Positions 32,085 through 39,888 are shown, counted from the stretch's first letter. The stretch: DNA of 47,031 bases from an uncultured Prevotellaceae bacterium (GCA_947166905.1 CAMVFZ010000016.1:1-47031), one strand, 5' to 3'. Translations and numbers: made by a program. The notes: a model not told the origin generated them from the sequence alone.

Positions 32085-33320
32085 ATGAAGAGAACATTAA
32101 TACTGATTATGAGTCTCGCCGTTGCCGGCGGGACTCTTTTCGCGCAAAGCACACGCGACATCCTTAAGGAGAACAAGGCTCTTATTGCAGGTACGGACTA
32201 TGTGAGTCCTACTGAGGCCCTTGTGCTTACTCCGGCTCCGGATGGTTACAAGCCCTGTTATATCAGTCATTATGCCCGTCATGGTGCGCGGTATGCCTGG
32301 CGTCTAGAGAATTATGACATGATAAAGAGGGCTCTGGACGATGCTGAATCCAAGGATAACCTTACGGACTTTGGAAAGGACTACAAGGCCCGCTTCGACC
32401 GCCTGTACCCAGATGTGAAGGACCATTACGGAGAGCTTTCCCGTAAGGGTTGGGAGCAGCAGAGGTCCATTGCCGGCCATATCTATGAGGCTTTCCCGGA
32501 GGCTTTCCCGGATGGTGCCAGGGTACGCGCCGTTTCTTCTCCTAGTCTTCGCAGCGTGATGACTATGTCTTCTTACTGCCTTGCGCTTCAGAGTAAAAAT
32601 CCTTCTTTGTTCGTTACGGAGGATGTGTCCCGTACCAATATGCCTGCGACGCTTCCACTGGAGGATGACAATCCTTTCAAGGAGTCGTATGAGCGTTCAA
32701 CCCTTTCGTTCAATATTTCTGAAGAGGAATACGCCTCCGGTATCTTCGATTGCGAAAAGGTGCTTTCAAGGCTGTTCAAAGAGCCTGGTAAGTCCGTAGA
32801 CCCTTCCAAGTTCTATGAGCTGGCTACCCACATGTTCTTCTTCGCAGAGGGCATGAACAGCCTTGATACGGATTTGGATTTCATGGATCTTTATACTGAT
32901 GAAGAGGCCATCACCCTTTGGAGTATAGACAATTATCAGCTATATACAGAGACCTGGCCCAAGCATAACGGTTACAGGACCATAATTAGGGATATTATAG
33001 ACAGGGCCGATGCTCACCTTTCAGCAGGGGAGGGCGGAGCAGACCTTCGATTTGCTCACGACTACACTTTTATGTCTCTTATGATGTGCCTGGACTTAGA
33101 GGGCTTTGCCAAGGTTCCCCAGACGGCGGAACAGGTAGAGGAGGTTTTCCAGAGTTATAAGATTCCGATGGGGGCGAATATGCATTTTGTGTTCTATCGC
33201 AGCGACAGCTCCGATGAAATACTTTTTAAGGTACTTCTGAACGGTCAGGAAAGTCACCTTCCCCTGCCCTCAGACCTTTGGCCCTACTACCGCTGGTCCG
33301 ATTTCAAAGCCGCACATTAA
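32085..33320 (+). CDS. Histidine acid phosphatase (clade 2, phytase/MINPP-like), exported
   Basis: 411 residues with signal peptide ending around LFAQ. It carries the histidine phosphatase active-site motif RHGARY (65-70, His66 as the phosphorylated nucleophile) and the distal HD proton-donor pair in RFAHDYTFMSL (His325-Asp326). This places it near multiple inositol-polyphosphate phosphatases and sugar-phosphate phosphatases of Bacteroidetes. It probably removes phosphate from organic phosphates in the periplasm. Being the last gene of an alpha-galactoside/galactosamine operon, it may dephosphorylate a phosphorylated glycan or inositol-galactoside, but this is inference. There is no spacer to the preceding gene. 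No clear terminator follows; the AraC-type gene converges 35 bases on. Confidence 0.88.
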   Translation: MKRTLILIMSLAVAGGTLFAQSTRDILKENKALIAGTDYVSPTEALVLTPAPDGYKPCYISHYARHGARYAWRLENYDMIKRALDDAESKDNLTDFGKDYKARFDRLYPDVKDHYGELSRKGWEQQRSIAGHIYEAFPEAFPDGARVRAVSSPSLRSVMTMSSYCLALQSKNPSLFVTEDVSRTNMPATLPLEDDNPFKESYERSTLSFNISEEEYASGIFDCEKVLSRLFKEPGKSVDPSKFYELATHMFFFAEGMNSLDTDLDFMDLYTDEEAITLWSIDNYQLYTETWPKHNGYRTIIRDIIDRADAHLSAGEGGADLRFAHDYTFMSLMMCLDLEGFAKVPQTAEQVEEVFQSYKIPMGANMHFVFYRSDSSDEILFKVLLNGQESHLPLPSDLWPYYRWSDFKAAH

Positions 33321-33355
33321 TAAAAATTGTAGGTTTATTTCTTTGGGATTGTTCC

Positions 33356-34240
33356 TTAGCGGCTTCTGCGGCGTAGCTGAAGGGGAGTGACCCCGAAGTT
33401 GGCCCTGACGTATTTGCTAAAGAATGAAGGCGTAGAGAACCCTAGCTGATAGCAGATCTGCTTGATGCTCAGGTCTGTGTGCTCCAGGCTGTAACGGACC
33501 TCTTCCTGCAGGCGCTCAGATATCCATTCGTTGGCAGTTTTGCCAGAATTCCTTTTGCAAACAGAAGAAAGGTACTTGGGAGAAACGCACAACTTTTCTG
33601 CATAGTACGCCACCGTATTGTGCTTGATTTCGCTTCCACCAAGCAGGGCCATGAACTCACGGAACAGTTTATCCATGTTGCCCTGGGGCTCAGTGTCTTT
33701 GTTTGCCAACAACTCCATCTCACCACCCAGACCAATAAATGCTGCGCGAAGCAAAGCATGGATAACATCCTTGGTATAAGGCTTATCGGAGCCCTTCTGC
33801 GTAATCAGCTGAATTACAGCGTAAAAGTGTTCATGCATGGCCAGGTAATCCTCGTCCATAGAGAAGATCTTCACGCTGCGGGAGCACATAAGCGCATCCC
33901 ATACCGTAATCTTTTCCCTAAGGAAGTTGCGCAGGATTCGATTGGTGAAGAACACAGCCCTGTATCGGAAGTTAGGGCTGCTCATAATGTCACTGATTCC
34001 CACGTTCGGAGGACAGATGACAAACTGGTTTGCAGTTAATTCCAGTCTCTCGTTATTGACTGTGCTGGCAATCTTACCAGACTTGACAATAAGAATGACG
34101 TTCATTGAAAGCCTGGCCTGGATAGGCGAGATTAAATTCCTTATATTGTCATCAATGATGACGATGTCATCGTCTGCGTAGTCAATATTTACTCTTGTGT
34201 CTTCTGAAAGCGATTTAATGGTGATTTCTTCCTTTGCCAT
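33356..34240 (-). CDS. AraC-family transcriptional regulator
   Basis: 294 residues. A cupin-like N-terminal sensing half (MNVILIVKSGKIASTVNNERLEL, FVICPPN) is followed by a C-terminal double helix-turn-helix (YYAEKLCVSPKYLSSVCKRNSGKTANEWISERLQEE, then LSIKQICYQLGFSTPSFFSKYVRANFGVTPLQLR). The Bacteroidetes variety of this family often regulates adjacent metabolic genes. It converges on the end of the agaS operon and is upstream of citrate lyase genes; which of them it controls cannot be told. It has a promoter box at 34257-34264. Confidence 0.92.
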   Translation of the reverse strand: MAKEEITIKSLSEDTRVNIDYADDDIVIIDDNIRNLISPIQARLSMNVILIVKSGKIASTVNNERLELTANQFVICPPNVGISDIMSSPNFRYRAVFFTNRILRNFLREKITVWDALMCSRSVKIFSMDEDYLAMHEHFYAVIQLITQKGSDKPYTKDVIHALLRAAFIGLGGEMELLANKDTEPQGNMDKLFREFMALLGGSEIKHNTVAYYAEKLCVSPKYLSSVCKRNSGKTANEWISERLQEEVRYSLEHTDLSIKQICYQLGFSTPSFFSKYVRANFGVTPLQLRRRSR

Positions 34241-34256
34241 GTTGTCAAATTTTCCG

Positions 34257-34264
34257 CAAAAGTA
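34257..34264 (-). promoter_or_regulatory. -7 box of the AraC-family regulator promoter
   Basis: TACTTTTG on the minus strand fits TAnnTTTG and lies 16 bases upstream of the start codon. The -33 box is weak (TTTC, about 18 bases further). Confidence 0.5.
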
Positions 34265-34346
34265 TAATATTGCACCAAAAATGAAAGATTATAGTATTTT
34301 AAATGCGAAAAATTAACACAACCTGAGGAAAAATTTACAATGGATA

Positions 34347-34766
34347 TTAGAAAATCGGCAACTCGTTGCTTTCCAGATAAATGAAGCTGGTTTTTCCGCT
34401 GGGAGTTCCCACATATTTATATGCGATTCCTATGCCCGATTCCTTGAGCAACTCAAGCAGTACCGCCATCGTATCGTGCTGTATGGCAAGAGATGCCTTT
34501 ATGTCTGCTTTGGAGCGCTCCATATTGGCTTCTATCTGGTCTACATCGAACTTTTCGTCATCGCAATCGTAAACATATGTAAAATAGTCGCTATCCAGAT
34601 AAACATCGGTCATTACTATGCCATCGGCAACCGTCATGGGGGTATGGCCTTTGGTGGCTTCAACTACGGTTTGCAGAATCGTCATCTTGTTTTTATTGCT
34701 GCCGGCGCAGGATGAAAGAACAGAAACTGAAAGGGCTATTACCAGTGCGTAAAAGATTTTTTTCAT
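34347..34766 (-). CDS. Small lipoprotein of unknown function
   Basis: 139 residues with lipoprotein signal ending VLSSC (Cys20), then SNKNK. No family recognised. The mature part has a short beta-rich first half (TPMTVADGIVMTDVYLDSDYFTYVYDCDDEKFD) and a helical middle (IEANMERSKADIKASLAIQHDTMAVLLELLKESG), ending in GIAYKYVGTPSGKTSFIYLES. The layout resembles small Bacteroidetes periplasmic proteins of unknown role. It has its own -7 box and is divergent from citD. Confidence 0.8.
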   Translation of the reverse strand: MKKIFYALVIALSVSVLSSCAGSNKNKMTILQTVVEATKGHTPMTVADGIVMTDVYLDSDYFTYVYDCDDEKFDVDQIEANMERSKADIKASLAIQHDTMAVLLELLKESGIGIAYKYVGTPSGKTSFIYLESNELPIF

Positions 34767-34792
34767 AGATCTTAATAGTTATGATTTCAACA

Positions 34793-34800
34793 CAAAGATA
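34793..34800 (-). promoter_or_regulatory. -7 box for the small lipoprotein
   Basis: TATCTTTG on the minus strand, 26 bases before the start codon, is a full consensus match. No good TTTG is seen at the expected distance. Confidence 0.5.
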
Positions 34801-34852
34801 GAGATTTTCAAGAATAATACTTTAAAGATTTTCTTTTGTTGCAAAAAAGGGG

Positions 34853-34860
34853 TAATTTTG
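34853..34860 (+). promoter_or_regulatory. -7 box of the citDEFX promoter
   Basis: TAATTTTG fits TAnnTTTG and lies 37 bases before citD. A TTTG at 34835-34838 is closer than usual, so the -33 element is uncertain. Confidence 0.5.
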
Positions 34861-34897
34861 CAGGATAAATGTGAATTATCGATAAACACACATAATT

Positions 34898-35179
34898 ATG
34901 GAAGTAAAAAACGCCGTAGCAGGCACACTTGAATCAGGAGACATCATGGTCCAGATCGGCCCCGGAAAGGCTGGTGCTGGCCTGGTTGTAGACCTGGAGA
35001 GCTCTGTAGCAGCGCAGTTCGGAAAGCAGATCCGCGCCCTCATTACAGATACGCTCAAAGACCTTGGTATTGACAATGCAGAAGTAAAGGCAACCGACAA
35101 GGGCGCCCTTGACTGCACCATCCGCGCACGCGTCACCGCTGCAGCAGTACGCGCTACCGGAAAGGACGTTTGGAAATAG
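34898..35179 (+). CDS. citD: Citrate lyase acyl carrier protein, gamma subunit
   Basis: 93-residue carrier protein of citrate lyase. It bears the phosphoribosyl-dephospho-CoA arm made by CitG and attached by CitX, on which acetyl and citryl groups ride. The attachment Ser is Ser13 in AGTLESGDIMVQI, matching the known site in Klebsiella CitD. The rest (KQIRALITDTLKDLGIDNAEVKATDKGALDCTIRARVTAAAVRA) is canonical. First gene of citDEFX; citE follows after 12 bases with a strong Shine-Dalgarno AGGAGG at 35178-35183. Confidence 0.96.
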   Translation: MEVKNAVAGTLESGDIMVQIGPGKAGAGLVVDLESSVAAQFGKQIRALITDTLKDLGIDNAEVKATDKGALDCTIRARVTAAAVRATGKDVWK

Positions 35180-35191
35180 GAGGCCAGCAGT

Positions 35192-36082
35192 ATGGAAAGA
35201 CTCAGAAGAACTATGATGTTTGTTCCGGGCAACAACCCTGGAATGATGGCCGATGCCCACATTTACGGTCCTGATTCAATCATGTTGGATCTTGAGGACT
35301 CAGTAACAATGGCAGAAAAAGACGCCGCACGTCTTCTCGTTTACAACGCTCTCAAATCCATCGACTACGGTGACACAGAGATGGTTGTACGTATCAACCC
35401 TCTTAACACTCCTTACGGAAAGAAGGATGTTGAGGCCGTTGTTAAGGCCGGCGTAGATGTAATCCGTATGCCTAAGACAGAGACTGCCGACGAGGTTCGT
35501 GAACTTGAGGCAGAGATTGTCAAGGTAGAAACCGAGCTCGGTTGTGTAGGCCGCACCCAGATCATGGCCGCTATCGAGAGCGCCCTTGGTGTAGTTAACG
35601 CCTACGAGATTGCAACTGCATCCAAGAGGATGATGGGTATCGCCCTTGGCGCAGAGGACTACAGCGCCAACCTGAAGACCCAGCGTACCCCGGACGGCAA
35701 AGAGCTCGAGCTCGCCCGCGAGACCATAGTCGTTGCTGCCCGCGCCGCAGGTATCTGCTGCTTCGATACCGTTTACTCCAACCTGGACGATATGGAGACC
35801 TTCCGTAAAGAAGTAGAGCTTATCAAGACTCTTGGCTTTGATGGCAAGTCAATCATCAACCCTCGTCAGATAGAGGTTGTAAACGAGGTCTTCGCTCCTA
35901 CCGCAAAGGCTATAGAGAAATCCCTCAAGATTATCGCCGCCATCAAGGAGGCTCAGGCCAAGGGCTCAGGCGTTATCGCCGTAAACGGCAAGATGGTAGA
36001 CCGCCCGGTTGTTATCCGCGCAGAAAGAACCATCGCACTTGCAATTGCATCAGGAATCTTAAATAAGGAGGACGTACAATGA
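35192..36082 (+). CDS. citE: Citrate lyase beta subunit (citryl-ACP lyase)
   Basis: 296-residue CitE of the HpcH/HpaI-type TIM-barrel family, which cleaves citryl-carrier to oxaloacetate and acetyl-carrier. Visible: RRTMMFVPGNNPGM at the start, DSIMLDLEDSV (Mg-binding acidic residues), MPKTETADEV, IMAAIESALGVVNA, GAEDYSANL, and FDGKSIINPRQIEVVNEVFAPT. Full length and no insertion. Its stop overlaps the start of citF by four bases (ATGA), with AAGGAGG at 36065-36071 serving citF. Such full-strength ribosome sites are not the rule in Bacteroidetes. Confidence 0.97.
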   Translation: MERLRRTMMFVPGNNPGMMADAHIYGPDSIMLDLEDSVTMAEKDAARLLVYNALKSIDYGDTEMVVRINPLNTPYGKKDVEAVVKAGVDVIRMPKTETADEVRELEAEIVKVETELGCVGRTQIMAAIESALGVVNAYEIATASKRMMGIALGAEDYSANLKTQRTPDGKELELARETIVVAARAAGICCFDTVYSNLDDMETFRKEVELIKTLGFDGKSIINPRQIEVVNEVFAPTAKAIEKSLKIIAAIKEAQAKGSGVIAVNGKMVDRPVVIRAERTIALAIASGILNKEDVQ

Positions 36083-37500
36083 GAAACTCTAAACTTGTCA
36101 CTCTTGAAGAGGCAATCCGCAAATCCGGCCTTAAGGACGGAATGACAATTTCTTTCCACCACCATTTCCGTGGCGGTGACAAGGTTGTCAACATGGTTGT
36201 AGCCAAGCTGGCAGAGATGGGTTTCAAGAACCTGCATCTTGCAGCATCCAGCCTCTCAGACGTTCACGCACCCCTTATTGAGCATATCAAGAACGGCGTA
36301 ATCACAAAGATTTCTACCTCCGGCCTTCGTGGCGAGCTTGCCAACGAGATTTCCCACGGCCTTATGAAGGAGCCTGTAATCTTCCGTTCCCACGGTGGCC
36401 GCGGCAGCGCAATCGCTACCGGTGATCTTCACATAGATGTCGCCTTCCTGGGCGCATCTTCTGCCGATGAGCTTGGCAACGCCTGCGGTTATTCCCGTAG
36501 CGAAAACGCCAAGTCTATCTGCGGTTCCCTGGGTTACGCCCTCCCGGACGCCCGTTACGCAGACCATGTAGTCGTTATCACCGACGACCTTGTAGCCTAT
36601 CCCAACGTTCCCAAGTCTATTTCCGCCGCCGATGTTGAATCAGTGGTTGTTGTAGATTCGGTTGGTGACAGCTCCAAGATTTCTGCCGGCGCAATCCGCG
36701 ATTCCAAGAACCCCCGCGATATCCTGCTTGCCAAGACAGCAGCCAAGGTTGTAATCAACTCCGGTTACTTCGAGGATGGCTTCAGCATCCAGACCGGTAC
36801 CGGCGGTGCTTCCCTGGCAGTGGTTAAATACATCCGCGAGAGCATGCTGGAGAAAGGCATCAAGGCTTCCTTCGCACTTGGCGGTATCACCGCACACATG
36901 GTTAAGCTTCATGAGGAAGGCCTGATCGGTCGTCTGATCGACGTTCAGTCCTTTGACAAGGTTGCTGCAGAGTCTATCAAGAACGATCCTTTCCATCAGG
37001 AGGTTTCTGCAGTAGAGTACGCCAGCGGTGTTCATCAGGGTTCTGCTGTTCACGCCCTTGATATCGTTATCCTGTCTGCCCTTGAGGTTGACGTTAACTT
37101 CAACGTAAACGTTCTCGTTGGTTCCGACGGTATTATCCGCGGCGCCATCGGCGGTCACCAGGATACTGCAGCCGACAGCGCACTTAGCATCATCGTTTGT
37201 CCTCTGCTTCGCGGTCGTATCCCTTGCGTAGTGCCTAAGGTTACTACTCTGATTACTCCCGGCAAGAGCGTAGACGTTGTTGTTACAGAGTACGGTATCG
37301 CCGTTAACCCTGGCCGCCCGGAGGTTGCAGAGCGCCTGAAGGCTGCCGGCCTCAAGGTTGTTGATATCCACGATCTTGCTGCAAAGGCTACTTCTATCAT
37401 CGGTACTCCCGATGCCCTGCCTTTCGGCGACAAGGTTGTAGGTATTGTTTACAACCGCGACGGCAAGGTGCTTGATGAAATCAAGAATATAGTCGAATAA
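36079..37500 (+). CDS. citF: Citrate lyase alpha subunit (citrate:acetyl-ACP transferase)
   Basis: 473-residue CitF, which swaps citrate for the acetyl group on the carrier. Points seen: GMTISFHHHFRGGDKVVNMV, GGRGSAIATGDLHIDVAFLGAS, GYSRSENAKSICGSLGYALPDARYADHVV, FSIQTGTGGASLAVVKYI and VVTEYGIAVNPGRPEVAERL. It is somewhat shorter than the ~505-residue enterobacterial CitF at the N-terminus, as is common outside enterobacteria. The stop overlaps the citX start by one base (TAATG). Confidence 0.97.
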   Translation: MRNSKLVTLEEAIRKSGLKDGMTISFHHHFRGGDKVVNMVVAKLAEMGFKNLHLAASSLSDVHAPLIEHIKNGVITKISTSGLRGELANEISHGLMKEPVIFRSHGGRGSAIATGDLHIDVAFLGASSADELGNACGYSRSENAKSICGSLGYALPDARYADHVVVITDDLVAYPNVPKSISAADVESVVVVDSVGDSSKISAGAIRDSKNPRDILLAKTAAKVVINSGYFEDGFSIQTGTGGASLAVVKYIRESMLEKGIKASFALGGITAHMVKLHEEGLIGRLIDVQSFDKVAAESIKNDPFHQEVSAVEYASGVHQGSAVHALDIVILSALEVDVNFNVNVLVGSDGIIRGAIGGHQDTAADSALSIIVCPLLRGRIPCVVPKVTTLITPGKSVDVVVTEYGIAVNPGRPEVAERLKAAGLKVVDIHDLAAKATSIIGTPDALPFGDKVVGIVYNRDGKVLDEIKNIVE

Positions 37501-38021
37501 TGATTACCCTGGATCAGCTTCTGGCAAGTCGCGATGCCAGGGTAGAACATCAGAGGAAGCTCGCGGAGGATTTTCCGCGGGCTTCTTTGATTTGCTTTAC
37601 TGTAATGCTTCCGGGGCCCGTGAAGCGCGACGCCCGCTCGCTTACCGTCGCCCGCGCCGGCGTAGAAGCTATACGTGCCGCCTTCCATATTCTGTACGAA
37701 GAGGAGAGGGATTTGGAGACCGGATTTGAGGCGTATTTTGTGGTGGATGTTCCGGTGCCGGAGGCAAAGAGGATTTGCTGCGGAATTGAGGATAGCCATC
37801 CGCTGGGGCGGCTTATGGACATAGATGTGTTAAGATCCCCGATCGAGTCGGGGATGACATGTCCGGTGAGCAGAACAGAGATCGGCTTGCCGGAGCGCAG
37901 CTGCCTGCTATGCGAAAAACCCGCACGCGAATGCATGCGGGCTCACAATCATAGTCCTCAGGAAATCCAGGACACCATCGACAGGATGGTCCAGGATGCA
38001 AAAGAATTATTAAGAGATTAA
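37500..38021 (+). CDS. citX: Apo-citrate lyase phosphoribosyl-dephospho-CoA transferase
   Basis: 173-residue CitX, which transfers the prosthetic group from triphosphoribosyl-dephospho-CoA to CitD. Conserved parts are LPGPVKRDARSLTVARAGVEAI, HPLGRLMDIDVL and SCLLCEKPARECMRAHNH. Between IDVL and PVSRTEIGLPERS an extra SPIESGMT appears, which is the translation of a palindromic mini-repeat (37835-37855); enterobacterial CitX goes from DIDVI to SRK with only a few residues. It ends four bases into the convergent lipoprotein gene. CitG, which supplies its substrate, is encoded 23 kb upstream in the citCG fusion. Confidence 0.95.
   Translation: MITLDQLLASRDARVEHQRKLAEDFPRASLICFTVMLPGPVKRDARSLTVARAGVEAIRAAFHILYEEERDLETGFEAYFVVDVPVPEAKRICCGIEDSHPLGRLMDIDVLRSPIESGMTCPVSRTEIGLPERSCLLCEKPARECMRAHNHSPQEIQDTIDRMVQDAKELLRD
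37835..37855 (+). repeat. In-frame palindromic mini-repeat inside citX
   Basis: Eight-base perfect stem, ATCCCCGA (37835-37842) and TCGGGGAT (37848-37855), with loop TCGAG and following GAC. It is the counterpart of the citC repeat at 13346-13366: same stem length, same loop length and near-identical loop, same trailing GAC and the same reading frame (SPIESGMT against GFPVKPGMT). The stems differ by compensated changes, so the hairpin is preserved. Confidence 0.75.
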
Positions 38022-38854
38022 TTCTTAAGATAATCGGACTTTATTGTAAAGCCTTGTCCGGCCAGTTTTTTACTGTATTCTTTGATTTCTTTCGTCTGAT
38101 CGGGACAAATCGTAGAAACAATATCCAAAGCTTCCATAAACTTTTTTAATTCCTCATCATTGATATCGTCGTCAGAAAGAATCTCATCGCAATGCAGAAA
38201 TGTATCTGTGTCGTTCGCTTTGGCCAATTCGTGAAGCTTGTAGAATACGTTGACAGCCAATGTCTCCACAGACTGATTGTTTTCTCCGTCAGGGATTTCC
38301 TTAAAATTCAAATCGTTGAAAACAATAGAGGCAAGGTCCACTTTCTTTGTCAATAACTCCGGATTATCGGCTTTAATCTTCTCAATATCAAAACTATACA
38401 GATAGACATTGCCTTTTTTGAAGTTCAACCGTGTTTCAACCTTAGCCTTTGTCCCATAGGCAATGCCTTCGGACATATTACCAAAGTCAATATTTGTATA
38501 GTCCAAGCCCCAAACGGAATAAGACTTAGAGAAACTGATGAGGACGTGATATTGTCCATCTTTGAATACAGCTTTATTGCCAAGCACTTTTACAGCCCCT
38601 TCTCCCTTTCCTGTTCCAACGGCGACACAAGGCATAATAGTTCCTTCAAGGGCATCAAATAATTGCTGACGCAGCTCTTTATATTTAACTTGAACAGGAA
38701 CATATTCTTTTTCGCCATGGCATTGAGATAATTCGGAATCTTCCTGGGCTTCAAGAATGGCAATATTTCCGATGTACGGATTTGAAGAACCGGAATTTGA
38801 GCCGCCGCAAGAGAAAAGTGCGAGCGCTGCAACTAGGTAAAGAAATTTTTTCAT
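38018..38854 (-). CDS. Lipoprotein of unknown function, AT-rich
   Basis: 278 residues with lipoprotein signal ending LALFSC (Cys16) followed by GGSNSGSSN. I recognise no family. The mature protein has a beta-rich first half (DGQYHVLISFSKSYSVWGLDYTNIDF, KVETRLNFKKGNVYLYSFDI) and an acidic helical tail (LSDDDINDEELKKFMEALDIVSTICPDQTKEI). It is visibly richer in A and T, with different codon choice, than the genes around it, which points to later acquisition or relaxed expression. It starts 12 bases after the ROK kinase stop, so the two are probably cotranscribed, and it overlaps the end of citX by four bases on the other strand. Confidence 0.8.
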   Translation of the reverse strand: MKKFLYLVAALALFSCGGSNSGSSNPYIGNIAILEAQEDSELSQCHGEKEYVPVQVKYKELRQQLFDALEGTIMPCVAVGTGKGEGAVKVLGNKAVFKDGQYHVLISFSKSYSVWGLDYTNIDFGNMSEGIAYGTKAKVETRLNFKKGNVYLYSFDIEKIKADNPELLTKKVDLASIVFNDLNFKEIPDGENNQSVETLAVNVFYKLHELAKANDTDTFLHCDEILSDDDINDEELKKFMEALDIVSTICPDQTKEIKEYSKKLAGQGFTIKSDYLKN

Positions 38855-38866
38855 ATTAGAAAATGA

Positions 38867-39754
38867 TTAGATAAATAGCGAAGCGGCGCCAAGCATTGCG
38901 GCTTTGTCAAGAAGGACGGAGCCTTTGACGGTTACCGTCAGGCCGGCTTGTTCATAGGCGCGCTGCAGGGGCTGCGCAAAGAGCGGCAGGCTGCGTGAAA
39001 TGTTTCCGCCAAGCACCAGGGTACGGCTCCCGAACTTGTTCAGCCAGGGAATTGTGAACTCTGCCAGGCGGTATCCGAACTCGTTGAAAAGCTGCTTTGC
39101 GGCATCGTCAAACTCATATCTCATAGCAACATCCTTTGCGCCCTGCACCTGTTTGCCAGTAAGCTCGTTATAGCGGCCCACAACCCAGCGGGTAGAAAAA
39201 GCCTCGTCAACTATACCCTCATGGAAGGGCAGGTTCCAAACCTCGCCACCCGGAGGAACAGTATCTCCGTTACGGACAATAGTATTATTGGCAACAAAAC
39301 CGGAACCAACCCCAGTACCCAAAGTAAGGACAATCACGCGGTCCGTGCCTTTAGCAGCACCAAAACTGCTCTCCCCAAGGGCGAACGCACCTGCATCATT
39401 TACGAACTTGAATTCCAAATCCTTGAAATCAAGCAATCTTGCAGCCATCGTCTGGCCTATGTTAATTCCGTAAATAGCCTGGAATTTGTGCTCCATCCAA
39501 GAGATACCCTTATCGTAGTCGAAGGGACCAGGGAAGGCCATTCCAATTTGCCTTACCTGCAGGCCGGACTCGATAATCAGCAGTCGCAGGTTCTCTGTCC
39601 AGGTAGAAAAAATAACCTCTGCCGGCGATGTGTGGTCTACATCGGTAGTGATGGGATGGCCAACGATTTCTCCTTGTTCCAAATCTACAACGGCCGATGT
39701 TATGTGGCTTCCGCCGATGTCAACTCCAATGGCATATTTCTTTTCTGTAGTCAT
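38867..39754 (-). CDS. ROK-family sugar kinase-like protein
   Basis: About 295 residues. The start is the ATG at 39754 (MTTEKKYAIGVDIGGSH); an upstream in-frame extension of 21 residues crosses the promoter and is rejected. It shows the phosphate-binding DIGGSH, the catalytic-region FVNDAGAFALGE, GTGVGSGFV and a C-terminal VLGGNISRS. The zinc-binding CxCGxxGCxE motif of classical ROK proteins is absent (the place reads GEVWNLPFHEGIVDEAF), and there is no helix-turn-helix, so it is a kinase rather than a repressor. Substrate is likely a hexose or N-acetylhexosamine. Confidence 0.88.
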   Translation of the reverse strand: MTTEKKYAIGVDIGGSHITSAVVDLEQGEIVGHPITTDVDHTSPAEVIFSTWTENLRLLIIESGLQVRQIGMAFPGPFDYDKGISWMEHKFQAIYGINIGQTMAARLLDFKDLEFKFVNDAGAFALGESSFGAAKGTDRVIVLTLGTGVGSGFVANNTIVRNGDTVPPGGEVWNLPFHEGIVDEAFSTRWVVGRYNELTGKQVQGAKDVAMRYEFDDAAKQLFNEFGYRLAEFTIPWLNKFGSRTLVLGGNISRSLPLFAQPLQRAYEQAGLTVTVKGSVLLDKAAMLGAASLFI

Positions 39755-39785
39755 AGTGCTGCTTTTTAACAGTGATAGATTGTTA

Positions 39786-39817
39786 CAAATATATGGATTA
39801 TCGGTGAAAAATCCCAA
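39786..39817 (-). promoter_or_regulatory. Promoter of the ROK kinase gene
   Basis: Minus-strand TTG (39815-39817) and TATATTTG (39786-39793) are 21 bases apart, within the Bacteroidetes range. The start codon follows 31 bases on. Confidence 0.6.
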
Positions 39818-39850
39818 TAAATGGGGATGGCGGGAAAAGATAAAAAGCGT

Positions 39851-39858
39851 TAATTTTG
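39851..39858 (+). promoter_or_regulatory. -7 box of the feoAB promoter
   Basis: TAATTTTG matches TAnnTTTG and lies 30 bases upstream of the feoAB ATG. No clear TTTG is seen at -33. No Fur-box could be recognised with confidence. Confidence 0.5.
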
Positions 39859-39888
39859 CAGCGCAAAATTTTTGGAAAGGACTAGTTA

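Noticed and set aside
36640..37371. 243-codon minus-strand open frame inside citF
   Set aside because: Shadow frame of citF, which is full of conserved motifs on the plus strand.
37562..37579. Hairpin CGCGGA/TCCGCG near the start of citX considered as a fourth palindromic insert
   Set aside because: It encodes residues aligned with other CitX proteins, so nothing is inserted, and the stem is only six pairs with a different loop.
38010..38034. TTAAGA/TCTTAA repeat at the convergent citX/lipoprotein ends as a terminator
   Set aside because: Only six weak A-T-rich pairs and no T-run; not convincing as a terminator.
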